This document shows, piece by piece, positions 25,381 through 35,183 of a stretch of 64,000 nt of DNA. The notes beneath the pieces are model-generated. The model ran no database searches. It was not told the DNA's origin and saw only the letters and a list, made by a program, of their open reading frames with translations. Source of the stretch: Planctomycetota bacterium (lineage in GTDB: Bacteria > Planctomycetota > Planctomycetia > Planctomycetales > Planctomycetaceae); the NCBI GenBank assembly GCA_018242525.1, contig JAFEBS010000051.1:1-64000 (forward strand), in the 5' to 3' direction. A program made the translations under genes and the position numbers. Positions within the stretch are counted from its first letter, which is position 1. Every line of letters starts with the position of its first letter.

Positions 25381-27513
25381 ATGGATGCGACCACCTGGTT
25401 CACCGCTGACATCGGCGAAGTCATGGAAGCAGCCATCGACACTGGTCAGGGCATTCAAGAATTCGCCTTCGACCTGGTGTTTTGGACCACGAACACCATC
25501 GCTGCAACAGTGCCCCTTTTTGTACTCGTTCTTCTGATCACCTCGCTGGGACGACGAGGGCTTGCGCCTTGGGCTCGATGCGCACTGTGGACCCTGGTGT
25601 TGATTCGAATGATTCTCCCGATCTCTCTGACCAGTCCGGTCAGCGCGCAGATTGCATGGCCTCTGGCAGCTCACGCTATTGCCGACAAGCCGCTGCCCAC
25701 GTTGACCATCGAACAGCTGGCAACATCAGACGTGTCCCCTCCGACAGTTTTTCCTCCGTCGCGTCGGGCGCATTCATTCATCGATTGGCTGGACTGGGTT
25801 TCAACAACAACTTTGGTGCAGTCCGTCCAGGCGTTGTTTGTCGCGGCAACGATGCTGTTCGCGGTCGCAACTCTCATCTCGTTCCATCGACTGGTCGGAT
25901 GGCTCAGATTTGGCGAGAAGCTGAGCGATCCGACCTGCCTTAGATTAATTGAAGAAGCGCGCAGACAGTTTGGAATCCGTGCCAGCATTCGTGTTCTGAA
26001 AGTCCACGAACTCGAACATCCTGCTGTTTTTGACGGGTTCTGTCCCTGGATCCTGTTGCCCGAAACATTTACATCGTTGTCGACGGCACAACAGCGATGT
26101 GCGGTGTGGCACTGCTTGGCAACCATTCGCCGCGGTGATTCTGTTGCCAGCCTGCTGGCATCCGTGGTCCGAGTCCTTCAGTGGTGGAATCCGCTATTCT
26201 GGTGGACTCATCGAGCCTGGCAGACCGAGCGACTTTTGGCCTGCGACAATCTGGTGATCGAACGGATGAATCCCGATGCGTTGCAGGATTACTTCCAATA
26301 CCTTTCGATTTCTCATTACCCGTCTCGCGGACATTGGCAGACGCTGTGGATCGATCCTCCAGGACTTGTCACATCGGCAACATGCCCCTCGATCACATCT
26401 CGACGCACGACGATACTGAACTTGGCCATGACAAGTGAAAGTCGTTGGAGATACTGGGCTTCGTGGTGCCTGATCGGAATCCTGGCCGGTATCGGGCTGA
26501 CCGATCCGGCACCAGTTTCGTTGAAGGATCTGCCGATTCAGTTGCCTTCGGGTACGACCTGGGAGGAAGCACCGACAGATCCGGAAGACGGCACAGAATA
26601 CGAGCAGCGCGAATATGACATTGCGCGTTGTGTCTCAAGGCTGCAATCCGACGATCCCGCCGCAACCGAAGACACGATTGCTCGCCTGGTCCGACAGTTC
26701 ATCTCGCTGCAACATCGCGAGCGATCGCCGCAGGTACCGGCCGACGCTGGGCCAGTTTGGATCGAGGACGGCAAGCTGATCGTCCGCACAACTGAAAAGC
26801 GTCATGCCCGGATTGCACGACTGATCCAGGACTGGGAACTCCGTTCCCGTCGCAGTGTCTGCATTGAAACTCGATGGCTTTCCACAGAGATTGAACTGCG
26901 CGACCTCCTTCCGTCGCAGGGAGGCTTCCTTGTCAATTCGCAAATCGTTCCAGGAAGCCCGTCCCAACAAACGGTGCCTGTGTCCGGAATCGCCACGACT
27001 TCAATCGTCCAACGGCCACTCCCAGTGTTCGTCCGACTGTTGACGGATTCCGAATTCGTCGAATTCGCGAATCGTATCATTGGAAACAGACGCATCTCCC
27101 TGTTTATTCCAAAGGTGACTGCATCCGAAGGGGAAATTGCGAAGATATCCACGGGCGCGATTCGCCCATTTGTGACCGGATACCACCGCGAAGAAAACGG
27201 CGTCATCACTCCACTGGTATCGTCGCCTCAGGATGGATTCGGCCTCGAATTCCTCGCGTTGACGGATTCCGACAGAATTCAAATGCGAATTGTCTGTCAC
27301 TCCACAAGAATTGATGATGTGCTTCAGCGGAAACTGAAATCGCCAACGATGGACGTGAAGATTCAGGTTCCGTCAATTCGCAGCGAAGTCATCACGGCCA
27401 ACGTCACGCTTGGTCCCGATGAATCCCTGCTGCTGGTACCGCTCGTTCGCGATGACAATGGGCAACTGAATATGCAGGTCATCAGCCCGCGAGTGATCGA
27501 ACCGGATGAATAA
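25381..27513 (+). CDS. BlaR1/M56-like membrane protein with degenerate zinc motif
   Basis: A 710-residue protein. The N-terminal 1-300 resembles M56 sensor peptidases: transmembrane helices near 35-55, 65-85 and 145-165, then 'HELEHPAVFDGFCPWILLP'-type sequence near 209-227 and 'NPLFWWTHRAWQTERLLACD' near 270-289, where Glu284 is the expected third ligand. The HEXXH zinc motif, however, is replaced by H244-C-L-A-T248 in 'WHCLATIRRGD', so peptidase activity should be lost. A helix near 455-475 leads to an exported C-terminal region (~480-705) with secretin-like beta stretches ('IETRWLSTEIE', 'LGPDESLLLVPLV'). No BlaI/MecI repressor gene is adjacent. Likely a non-proteolytic sensor or scaffold. 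Confidence 0.72.
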   Translation: MDATTWFTADIGEVMEAAIDTGQGIQEFAFDLVFWTTNTIAATVPLFVLVLLITSLGRRGLAPWARCALWTLVLIRMILPISLTSPVSAQIAWPLAAHAIADKPLPTLTIEQLATSDVSPPTVFPPSRRAHSFIDWLDWVSTTTLVQSVQALFVAATMLFAVATLISFHRLVGWLRFGEKLSDPTCLRLIEEARRQFGIRASIRVLKVHELEHPAVFDGFCPWILLPETFTSLSTAQQRCAVWHCLATIRRGDSVASLLASVVRVLQWWNPLFWWTHRAWQTERLLACDNLVIERMNPDALQDYFQYLSISHYPSRGHWQTLWIDPPGLVTSATCPSITSRRTTILNLAMTSESRWRYWASWCLIGILAGIGLTDPAPVSLKDLPIQLPSGTTWEEAPTDPEDGTEYEQREYDIARCVSRLQSDDPAATEDTIARLVRQFISLQHRERSPQVPADAGPVWIEDGKLIVRTTEKRHARIARLIQDWELRSRRSVCIETRWLSTEIELRDLLPSQGGFLVNSQIVPGSPSQQTVPVSGIATTSIVQRPLPVFVRLLTDSEFVEFANRIIGNRRISLFIPKVTASEGEIAKISTGAIRPFVTGYHREENGVITPLVSSPQDGFGLEFLALTDSDRIQMRIVCHSTRIDDVLQRKLKSPTMDVKIQVPSIRSEVITANVTLGPDESLLLVPLVRDDNGQLNMQVISPRVIEPDE

Positions 27514-27547
27514 AGACGACAGGCCTCTGCGGCCACGTTTGTGATTG

Positions 27548-28579
27548 TTACACAGGAAACGGATTCCGTTCAGCAAACCCCTGCTGGTGCCAGTAGGGAT
27601 AGGCGAACCGGCGGATGCTGGCGGCGTCAAGTCTGGCAACCTGATCTTTAGTCAGGTTCCAGCCGACGGCTCCCAGGTTCTGACGCAGTTGCTCTTCGTT
27701 GCGGGCTCCAATGATCACCGAGGAGACGGTCGGACGCTGCAACAGCCAGTTCAGTGCGACCTGGGGCACCGTCTTGCCAGTCTCCTGAGCCACCTCGTCT
27801 AGTGCGTCGACGACCTGGTACAGGTACTCATCGTCGATCTGTGGTCCCAGTTCACGCACACGTTGACTTTGCAGGCGGCTGGTGACTGGCAATGGCTGAC
27901 CGCGACGGATCTTGCCGGTCAATCGGCCCCAACCCAGGGGGCTCCAGATGACCGCGCCAACCTGCTGGTCCACTCCCAGCGGCATCAATTCCCATTCGTA
28001 GTCGCGACCGACCAGCGAGTAATAGGCCTGGTGAGCCACATACCGCGGCCAGCCGTATCGATCCGAGGTCGCCAGCGACTTCATCAGGTGCCAACCGGAA
28101 AAGTTCGAGCAACCGATGTAACGGATCTTGCCCGCGCGGACCAGTTGTTCCAGCGTGGCCAGGGTCTCTTCCACCGGGGTCGACGCGTCGAAGCCATGCA
28201 ACTGGAACAGGTCGATGTAGTCCGTTCCCAATCGCTGCAATGATCCTTCCACGGCCTTGATCAGATGAAATCGTGACGAACCGACATTATTCGGGCCTTC
28301 TCCCGCGCGAAATGTGGCCTTGGTGGAAATCAGGACCTGATCGCGACGCCCCGCGATCGCCTTGCCCAGAATCGACTCGGCGGCACCACCTGAATAGATA
28401 TCTGCGGAATCGAACATCGTCAGTCCGGCTTCCAGGCAGATGTCGACCAGTCGCGTCGCTTCGGAAACTTCCGTCTGCCCCCAGGCCTTGAAGAATTCGG
28501 TCGTCCCGCCAAATGTTCCCGTCCCCAGCGTCAACGCCGGGACCTGCAAACCCGATCCACCCAATCGTCGATATTCCAT
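27548..28579 (-). CDS. Aldo/keto reductase
   Basis: A 343-residue AKR-family oxidoreductase. The catalytic set is visible: Asp and Tyr in 'MFDSADIYSGG', Lys in 'LISTKATF' and His in 'LFQLHGFD'. NADPH-binding elements are 'YIGCSNFSGWHL' and 'VIIGARNEEQLRQNL'. ATG 28579 ('MEYRRLGGSGLQVPAL') has GGAG 8 bases upstream and matches the family start; the longer frame to 28645 is not conserved. The C-terminus 'YWHQQGFAERNPFPV' is typical of the YghZ/Tas-like group. Substrate unknown. Confidence 0.9.
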   Translation of the reverse strand: MEYRRLGGSGLQVPALTLGTGTFGGTTEFFKAWGQTEVSEATRLVDICLEAGLTMFDSADIYSGGAAESILGKAIAGRRDQVLISTKATFRAGEGPNNVGSSRFHLIKAVEGSLQRLGTDYIDLFQLHGFDASTPVEETLATLEQLVRAGKIRYIGCSNFSGWHLMKSLATSDRYGWPRYVAHQAYYSLVGRDYEWELMPLGVDQQVGAVIWSPLGWGRLTGKIRRGQPLPVTSRLQSQRVRELGPQIDDEYLYQVVDALDEVAQETGKTVPQVALNWLLQRPTVSSVIIGARNEEQLRQNLGAVGWNLTKDQVARLDAASIRRFAYPYWHQQGFAERNPFPV

Positions 28580-28668
28580 GCTTGTTCTCCTGTTAATTCT
28601 GATCTGCGGAATACAGAATCGCCCGACGCGCGAGGGAATTCCCACGCTGACGCGTCGGCCTGGCGTGC

Positions 28669-30063
28669 TTACACTTCAAACGATTGCCCGAATTGTGGAA
28701 CAGTCACGGGTTCATCGCAAACGTGTTCCAGCAAATGAGCCAACGCCTGCGCCGAGTCGGGTTCTCCATGGACCACAAATGCCCGGCCGACGCCGCGGTC
28801 CGCGGCCAGGCCTTCAAACCACCATTTGAAGTCTTCGGCATCCGCATGAGCGGACAATCCCTGCAAGGATTCGACCTCGGCATTCAATTCCACCAACCGG
28901 TCAAAGATCCGAACCGTGCGCCACTTGTCGTGCAGCTTGCGGCCCAGGGTGTTCTCTGCCTGGAATCCGATCAGGACGATCGTGTTGTTCGGATCCTCGA
29001 TCGAATGCCGCAGGTGGTGAACCACCCGGCCGGCTTCACACATGCCGCTGGCGGCAATCACCACAAAGGGCCCCTTCCGATGATTCAGGTTGACGCTTTC
29101 CTGCTGAGTCGCCACGTACTTCAGCCCGGGAAAGGCGAACGGATCCCTGTCTGTCTGCAACACTCGCTGAAACTCGACATCCATGATGTCTGAATGCCGT
29201 TTGTAAACGCCGGTGATTTCCCGCGACAGCGGGCTGTCGACGAACACGGGGATCGAGGGCAGTTCACCGGCGTTGAACATTTCGTTCAGAAAATAAACCA
29301 GCGTCTGGGTCCGTCCCAGGCTGAATGCAGGAATCACCACTTTGCTGCGGCGATTCGCAGCGGCGGTCAGGATCCGCTTCAAGTTCTGCTTGATGTCATC
29401 GGTCGGCGGGTGAATCCGGTTTCCATACGTGGATTCAGTGATCAGCACATCGCAGCCTGCCACCCGCTGCGGATCATTCAACAACGGCAGACCGCGCCGA
29501 CCCAGGTCGCCCGTAAAGACGACCCGTTTCCACTCGCCTTTCTCGCGGATCTCCATTTCAGTGATCGCCGATCCCAAAATGTGACCGGCATCGGAAAACC
29601 GCAATCGAAAGTCCTTGGAAAGCTCGTGCCATTCACCATACGGTATGGTTTCGATGCAATCGATGATCCCGGCGACGTCATCGTCGTCATACAGCGGTTC
29701 GATGGGAGGATGATCCGGCCCCAACCGCTGTTGCAGGTATTTCGCGTCTTCCTGCTGAATGTGCGAACTGTCGAGCAGCATCACATGGGCGATGTCCTGC
29801 GTCGCCGGAGTGCAGAAAACGGGTCCGCGAAACCCCGCCTTGTACAGTCCGGGCAGGTTGCCGCAGTGGTCGGCATGTGCGTGCGACAGTATGACACCGC
29901 TCAGTTCCTTCGGCCGACAGAGGAATTGCTCATTCTTCCGGCGTGCTTCGGCCCGGTGTCCTTGAAAGAATCCGCAATCCAGCAGGACTCGCAGCGTCTC
30001 CGTTTCGATTAGATGCTGGCTGCCGGTCACTTCGCCGGCAGCACCCAGGAAGGTGATTTTCAT
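28669..30063 (-). CDS. Metallo-beta-lactamase fold RNA-processing nuclease (beta-CASP)
   Basis: A 464-residue protein with a metallo-beta-lactamase domain ('ILSHAHADHCGNLPGL', HxHxDH), a beta-CASP insert ('VVIPAFSLGRTQTLVYFLNE') and a C-terminal RMMBL motif ('LQGLSAHADAEDF'). It resembles Ysh1/CPSF73-like exonucleases found in archaea and many bacteria, which cut RNA. ATG 30063 begins at 'MKITFLGAAGEVTGSQ', the expected N-terminus. It is divergent from glnE across 239 bp. Confidence 0.9.
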   Translation of the reverse strand: MKITFLGAAGEVTGSQHLIETETLRVLLDCGFFQGHRAEARRKNEQFLCRPKELSGVILSHAHADHCGNLPGLYKAGFRGPVFCTPATQDIAHVMLLDSSHIQQEDAKYLQQRLGPDHPPIEPLYDDDDVAGIIDCIETIPYGEWHELSKDFRLRFSDAGHILGSAITEMEIREKGEWKRVVFTGDLGRRGLPLLNDPQRVAGCDVLITESTYGNRIHPPTDDIKQNLKRILTAAANRRSKVVIPAFSLGRTQTLVYFLNEMFNAGELPSIPVFVDSPLSREITGVYKRHSDIMDVEFQRVLQTDRDPFAFPGLKYVATQQESVNLNHRKGPFVVIAASGMCEAGRVVHHLRHSIEDPNNTIVLIGFQAENTLGRKLHDKWRTVRIFDRLVELNAEVESLQGLSAHADAEDFKWWFEGLAADRGVGRAFVVHGEPDSAQALAHLLEHVCDEPVTVPQFGQSFEV

Positions 30064-30302
30064 GGACAGTCTCAAGGGGTGAATCAGGATGCGGATTGAC
30101 GGATTCCGGTTCGGCAAGCATGAGTTGCCACCAGTATGAAGCGATCTGGCGTCCGATGCCATCCGCAATCGTAAATCCCGAAGGTCTCATCATCCCTTTC
30201 CCCGACGTTGCCTGACACCTGGCACGACGAACCCGTACAATCGTCACGGTTCAAGGATTCCTGTGCACGGAAACGATTTTGAACTCAGGAGACTACTTCG
30301 GA

Positions 30303-33300
30303 ATGTTGAACTCGCTCCGCCGGATGTTGGCGAATGACGAATCGGACAACGTCGCCATTCAAGAACAACTGGCGATCCTGGGGTTTCGTGATCCCGTCTC
30401 CATCGCCCAGCGGACGCGCGCACTTGTCGGCACCGGCGTCGATGTCGACGAAGCCTCCGAGTGTCTGTGCAAGCTGATTACCCTGCTGTCTGATTCCGCG
30501 GATCCCGCCGCGGGTCTGGGTGACTTTGAGCGGTTTGTGCAACGGGTTGGCGATCGCGGTGATCTGTTTCGATTCCTGAGCGCGAACCCGCGCGCGATTG
30601 AGATGCTGGTCCGGTTGTTTACCAGCAGCCGTTATCTGACGGAAACCTTGCTCCGCAATCCCGACGGCCTGCGCGAGCTGACTCAACATCGCCGCCTGGC
30701 AGACCTGAAAAGTCGCGAGGAGTTCCTGGAAAACGCGATGGCTGCCACGGCGACCACCGTCGGCTCGGCGGCACACTTCGACGCACTGCGACGTTTTCAG
30801 CGGTACGAAATCCTGCGAATCGGCGCGTGCGATCTGTTCGGTTTGATCGACCTGCGCGCCGCCACGGTGCAACTGAGCCTGCTGGCCGACAGCCTGGTTC
30901 AGGCCTGCCTGGTCCTGTCGGCGCGCGAATTGAGCGTCGATCCGTCATCGCTCACCGTCGTCGGTCTGGGAAAGCTGGGGGGCGAAGAGCTGAATTACAG
31001 TTCCGACATCGATCTGGTCTTTCTGACCGATCGCAAACCGGCCGACGTCATGCCACTGGCTCAACGCCTGATCAAGGCGATGCAGGACGCGACGTCCGAA
31101 GGCTTTCTGTATCGAGTGGATGTCCGTCTGCGTCCGTGGGGTCGATCCGGGGAACTGGTGACCACGATCCCTTCCTATCTGGAATACATTCAGACGAATG
31201 CCGAGTTGTGGGAAAAACAGGCATTGCTGAAAGCGCGGATTGTGGCCGGCAAAAGATCGGTGGGAGTCGAACTGTTGAAGCGGGCTGATCCTGTGATCTA
31301 CGCCGGAGCCCCCCGCGACGTCCTGGCGGCGGTGCGGCAGGCCAAGGACCGCATCGAAGCCGAATTACGAAGACGGGGACGGGAATGGGGTGAGGTCAAG
31401 CTGGGAACCGGCTCGATCCGCGACGTGGAGTTCGTCGTGCAGGCATTGCAACTGGTCCACGGTGCCGCGTCCCGCCATGTTCGCTCGCCCAACACCCTCG
31501 ACGGCTTGGTGCGGTTGACGGATGCGGGAGTTCTGCACGCCGATGAGTACCGCCGACTGACGGACGGATACGTCTTCCTGCGAACGATCGAACATTCACT
31601 GCAACTGATGCACAATCGCCAGGAACACGCGATGCCCACCGACCCGCGCGAACTGTCGTCGCTGGCGCATCGCTTGGACTTCGCCGACACGGATCAACTG
31701 CTGTTGCACTACGAAGGGCATCGGGCATCAATCCGGTCGATCTTCGAAAAGTATCTTTCCGACGAACGGGCTCTGACGTCTGCCCCGGCGACACTTTTGT
31801 CGCCACCGCCGCCCCAGAACCGGGCCTCCATTGCCACGTATGAAACGGTGTTTACGAAGGACGAACAGCGGCGGCATCGGGGACTGTTTGCCCAGATCGA
31901 ACCGGATCAGCCAGTCCGGGTCCTGGCCGACGCGGTCGCGGGGGGATTGTGGCGGGTCACAATTCTGGGGCACGACTGTCCCGGGGAACTGTCGATGATG
32001 TGCGGACTGATGTTCGCCTATGGATTTGACATCGTGACCGGGTTTGTATCGACCGAACCCCGGACTGCACTCAGCGGTGATCGTGCCCCGTGTGGTTTTG
32101 TCGATGTCTTTCACGTGCGAACCGAACTGGATGTCGTCCTGCCGGAGGCCTGGCAGCGGTATGAGGATGATCTGTGCGACCTGGTTCGCATGGCACAGTC
32201 GGGTCTCGCGGACGAAGCGCAGGGACGACTCGCCAAACGAGTCGCCGATGCTCTGGAAGGATCGCCCGCCACCACCACCCGCCCGTCGCCACTGGATGTG
32301 CGGATCGACAATGATGCACACGAGACTGCCACGGTCCTCTACATTCGCGGCGATGACACCATCGGATTTCTGTATGAGTTGTCCAACGCACTGACCCTGA
32401 GCGAAGTGAATATCGAGCAGGTCCAGATCAGTGTCGAACAGGGGCTGGCGCTGGACACGCTGCTGGTCACCGACGCCCGACGGGGAGGCAAGATTCTGGA
32501 ACCGAGTCGGCTGCAGGAACTGCAGGCGGCCGTGGTCCTGATCAAGCACTTCACTCACCTGCTGCCCGGCGCTCCGGATCCAACCGCCGCGCTGCTGCAC
32601 TTCCGCAGCTTCCTGCGTGATTTGTTCCAGCGTCCCGACTGGTTTGAACAACTGTCGTCGCTGGAGCGACCTGAAGTGCTGTCGGCACTGGCCCGCCTGC
32701 TGGGAGTCAGTGACTTCCTGTGGGAGGACTTTCTGCGGTTGCAGTACGCCAACCTGTTCCCGGTCTTGCGGGACATGGCCGGTTTAGAGCACACCAAGTC
32801 GGCATCGCAACTCGACCAAGAGCTGAAGGATGAGTTGAGCTCCGCCACAAACAACGATGACCGCCGGCGTCGTTTGAATGAATTCAAGGATCGCGAACTG
32901 TTTCGCATCGACATGCGCTATATCCTGGGACGCAGCAGCGGTATTGAATCGTTCGGCCGCGAGATGACGGATCTGGCGGAAGTCATCGTCTCCACCAGCG
33001 TCCAGCTTTGTCAGTCCGAACTGGTCGAACGGTTTGGCAGTCCGCGGGCACCGGATGGCCGCCCCTGTCGCTTGTCCGTCTGTGCACTGGGAAAATGTGG
33101 CGGTCGTGAGCTGGGCTTCGCATCGGACATCGAATTGATGTATGTGTACGAAGACGAGGGGGTGACCGACGGTCGGGAATCGATTGCCAACGCCAGTTAC
33201 TTTGCCCGATTAGTCGACGGTGTCAATCACTCGATTCGATCGCGCACCGAGGGAGTGTTCCGAATCGACCTGCGACTGCGACCGTATGGGAGGGCAGGCA

Positions 33301-33917
33301 GCCTGGCGGTCAGTCGCGATGCCTTCCGTCAATACTTTCACCTGGACGGTCCCGCATGGCCGTATGAGCGACAGAGCCTCGTCAAGCTGCGGCCGATCGC
33401 GGGCGATGCGGAGTTTGGCAAGACACTGGTCCAGTTGCGGGACGAAATCGTCTATACCGGCCAACCTGTGGACTTCGCTGCCATTCGCGCCATGCGTGAA
33501 CGACAGGTGCGGCATCTGGTGGGGGCCGCGACATTCAATGCCAAGCTCAGTCCTGGCGGACTGGTCGACCTGGAATACCTGGTCCAGGCCCTGCAGATTT
33601 GCCACGGCAATCGTCTGCCCGGACTGCGAACCACGAATACACGCGATGCCCTGCAGTTGTTATCGCAGTTGAAGTTGATCGATGAAGACACGTATCAACG
33701 CTTGACCGCCGCGTATGCCTTTCTGCGAAACGTGATCGAATCGCTTCGAATGGTCCGGGGCGACGCACGGGATCTCGCCGTTCCAGCACCGAAGTCGGCC
33801 GACTTCGAATCCCTGGCCCGCCGAATGGAATATGGCGGCAACTGGCAGCGCCTGCAAAACGACCTGGCACGTCACACGCAATCCGTGAACGATGCGGTGC
33901 GACAGATCTTTCCCTGA
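30303..33917 (+). CDS. glnE: Glutamine synthetase adenylyltransferase/adenylyl-removing enzyme with internal ACT domains
   Basis: A 1204-residue GlnE, longer than the usual ~950. The N-terminal half has a nucleotidyltransferase site with Asp235 and Asp237 ('SDIDLVF') and 'KLGTGSIRDVEF', like the adenylyl-removing domain. The C-terminal half has 'ALGKCGGRELGFASDIEL', where the second metal aspartate is Glu944 after Asp942, and 'RIDLRLRPYGRAG'. Between them (~545-740) are two ACT-like stretches, 'WRVTILGHDCPGELSMMCG' near 549 and 'TVLYIRGDDTIGFLYELSN' near 675, resembling the C-terminal glutamine-sensing domains of GlnD. ATG 30303 is chosen over TTG 30279; AGGAG lies 11 bases upstream. It should control glutamine synthetase by adenylylation; direct amino-acid sensing is my inference. 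Confidence 0.85.
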   Translation: MLNSLRRMLANDESDNVAIQEQLAILGFRDPVSIAQRTRALVGTGVDVDEASECLCKLITLLSDSADPAAGLGDFERFVQRVGDRGDLFRFLSANPRAIEMLVRLFTSSRYLTETLLRNPDGLRELTQHRRLADLKSREEFLENAMAATATTVGSAAHFDALRRFQRYEILRIGACDLFGLIDLRAATVQLSLLADSLVQACLVLSARELSVDPSSLTVVGLGKLGGEELNYSSDIDLVFLTDRKPADVMPLAQRLIKAMQDATSEGFLYRVDVRLRPWGRSGELVTTIPSYLEYIQTNAELWEKQALLKARIVAGKRSVGVELLKRADPVIYAGAPRDVLAAVRQAKDRIEAELRRRGREWGEVKLGTGSIRDVEFVVQALQLVHGAASRHVRSPNTLDGLVRLTDAGVLHADEYRRLTDGYVFLRTIEHSLQLMHNRQEHAMPTDPRELSSLAHRLDFADTDQLLLHYEGHRASIRSIFEKYLSDERALTSAPATLLSPPPPQNRASIATYETVFTKDEQRRHRGLFAQIEPDQPVRVLADAVAGGLWRVTILGHDCPGELSMMCGLMFAYGFDIVTGFVSTEPRTALSGDRAPCGFVDVFHVRTELDVVLPEAWQRYEDDLCDLVRMAQSGLADEAQGRLAKRVADALEGSPATTTRPSPLDVRIDNDAHETATVLYIRGDDTIGFLYELSNALTLSEVNIEQVQISVEQGLALDTLLVTDARRGGKILEPSRLQELQAAVVLIKHFTHLLPGAPDPTAALLHFRSFLRDLFQRPDWFEQLSSLERPEVLSALARLLGVSDFLWEDFLRLQYANLFPVLRDMAGLEHTKSASQLDQELKDELSSATNNDDRRRRLNEFKDRELFRIDMRYILGRSSGIESFGREMTDLAEVIVSTSVQLCQSELVERFGSPRAPDGRPCRLSVCALGKCGGRELGFASDIELMYVYEDEGVTDGRESIANASYFARLVDGVNHSIRSRTEGVFRIDLRLRPYGRAGSLAVSRDAFRQYFHLDGPAWPYERQSLVKLRPIAGDAEFGKTLVQLRDEIVYTGQPVDFAAIRAMRERQVRHLVGAATFNAKLSPGGLVDLEYLVQALQICHGNRLPGLRTTNTRDALQLLSQLKLIDEDTYQRLTAAYAFLRNVIESLRMVRGDARDLAVPAPKSADFESLARRMEYGGNWQRLQNDLARHTQSVNDAVRQIFP

Positions 33918-33956
33918 TGAGGCACCCGCGTGCTTACTAGTGGGCGATTGGAATGA

Positions 33957-34985
33957 TCAGCGTGCCGACAATCGTTCCAGGGCCGCTTGCATCTCGCGAT
34001 GATGCCGCTGCGCGTGCAGGATGTATTTCTGCAAAGCGATCTTCAAATCGGGGACGGCATTCAGATGTTCTGAATCCAGATAGACCTGGACCGTGTCGAG
34101 GGACTGATTCAGCTCCCCCAACCGCTGGCGATGTTCCGTGGCCAGTTCCTGAATCGTGTTTCCAGTCTTCTCGACCGGTGGTGCGAGCGTGGACTTTGAC
34201 TCGAACGGAGCTGCGCTGACTTCCGCACGAAACGCCCCCAGTTGCACGACATCACCCAGGTCCAGGGATTCCAGCAGCAACTTTTGCTCGTTGACGCGCA
34301 GCGAATCGTGACGGCAGAGATTAATCAGCCAGCAGCCGGACTCCGTACGAATCAGGCTGGCCAGTACGCACGGGATTTCCGGATGGTCCAGCCGCAATTT
34401 GCAATGCGAACCCCGACCGATCAGGGTCAGGTTACGGTCGACCGGCCACAGGTTGTCTTGCTGTTCGACTCCGTCAAACTTCAGTTGAACCTGCGGAACT
34501 TCGTCCGCCAGTCCTGGGTTTCGAGATTGTGGATCCGCGATTCCTTCGACGGTGTCGATGTCCGGCACCGACAACCGAAACGGCCCGAACTTGACGGGCT
34601 TTCGCCCGATCCAGTGAGTCACCGGTTTGGCAGAATCCAGACTGCATCCAAACAGCCGACCGTCGATCCACTGGACACAGACATGACACGGTTGCACGTC
34701 TGGATGGTCGATTTGAACATCGCACCACGAACCGGCACCAAGGATCAGGAACGGTTGATCCAGCGAAATCTTGCGGGCGTGTGCTTCGCCGGTCACTTCC
34801 AGCACGAGTTGCAGACCCGATTGCCCCCGGCACTCTGCGAACAGCGACCGCCTGGCGACGACTGGATCGGTCTGTACGTGGCCGCGACCAGGATGTGCGA
34901 CGTCCCTGCCGGCTGCGGGGCCAGAATCATTCTGCTGGAGCAACATCAAACGACGTCGACGTTGCAATGAGTTTGCATCGCGCAC
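33957..34985 (-). CDS. Double FHA-domain protein
   Basis: A protein of up to 342 residues with two FHA-like domains, one near 75-150 ('LILGAGSWCDVQIDHPDVQPCH') and one near 185-260 ('LTLIGRGSHCKLRLDHPEIP'), here cited by short parts 'GAGSWCDVQIDHPD' and 'GRGSHCKLRLDHPE'. FHA domains bind phosphothreonine peptides. The C-terminal ~75 residues are predicted coiled coil ('ELATEHRQRLGELNQSLDTV'). The start is uncertain: GTG 34985 or ATG 34946. It is convergent with glnE, 39 bp apart. It probably acts as a phosphothreonine adaptor for a Ser/Thr kinase; partner unknown. Confidence 0.72.
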   Translation of the reverse strand: MRDANSLQRRRRLMLLQQNDSGPAAGRDVAHPGRGHVQTDPVVARRSLFAECRGQSGLQLVLEVTGEAHARKISLDQPFLILGAGSWCDVQIDHPDVQPCHVCVQWIDGRLFGCSLDSAKPVTHWIGRKPVKFGPFRLSVPDIDTVEGIADPQSRNPGLADEVPQVQLKFDGVEQQDNLWPVDRNLTLIGRGSHCKLRLDHPEIPCVLASLIRTESGCWLINLCRHDSLRVNEQKLLLESLDLGDVVQLGAFRAEVSAAPFESKSTLAPPVEKTGNTIQELATEHRQRLGELNQSLDTVQVYLDSEHLNAVPDLKIALQKYILHAQRHHREMQAALERLSAR

Positions 34986-35183
34986 AGGAGGGGTCTCGCA
35001 CCGGACACATCAGGCAAAGGGTATTTACTCCATCGTCCTTCGCCACCTCTCAATCCTGCGGCATGAACCTCACTCTGTCAACCTGATCCGACGGCGGGGA
35101 AGGAACATATTGATGCGATTGCACCGGTTAAATGGTTTGTGTGAGATGTCGGAGGGATCGGGAGACCCTGTGGAACAGGGAGT

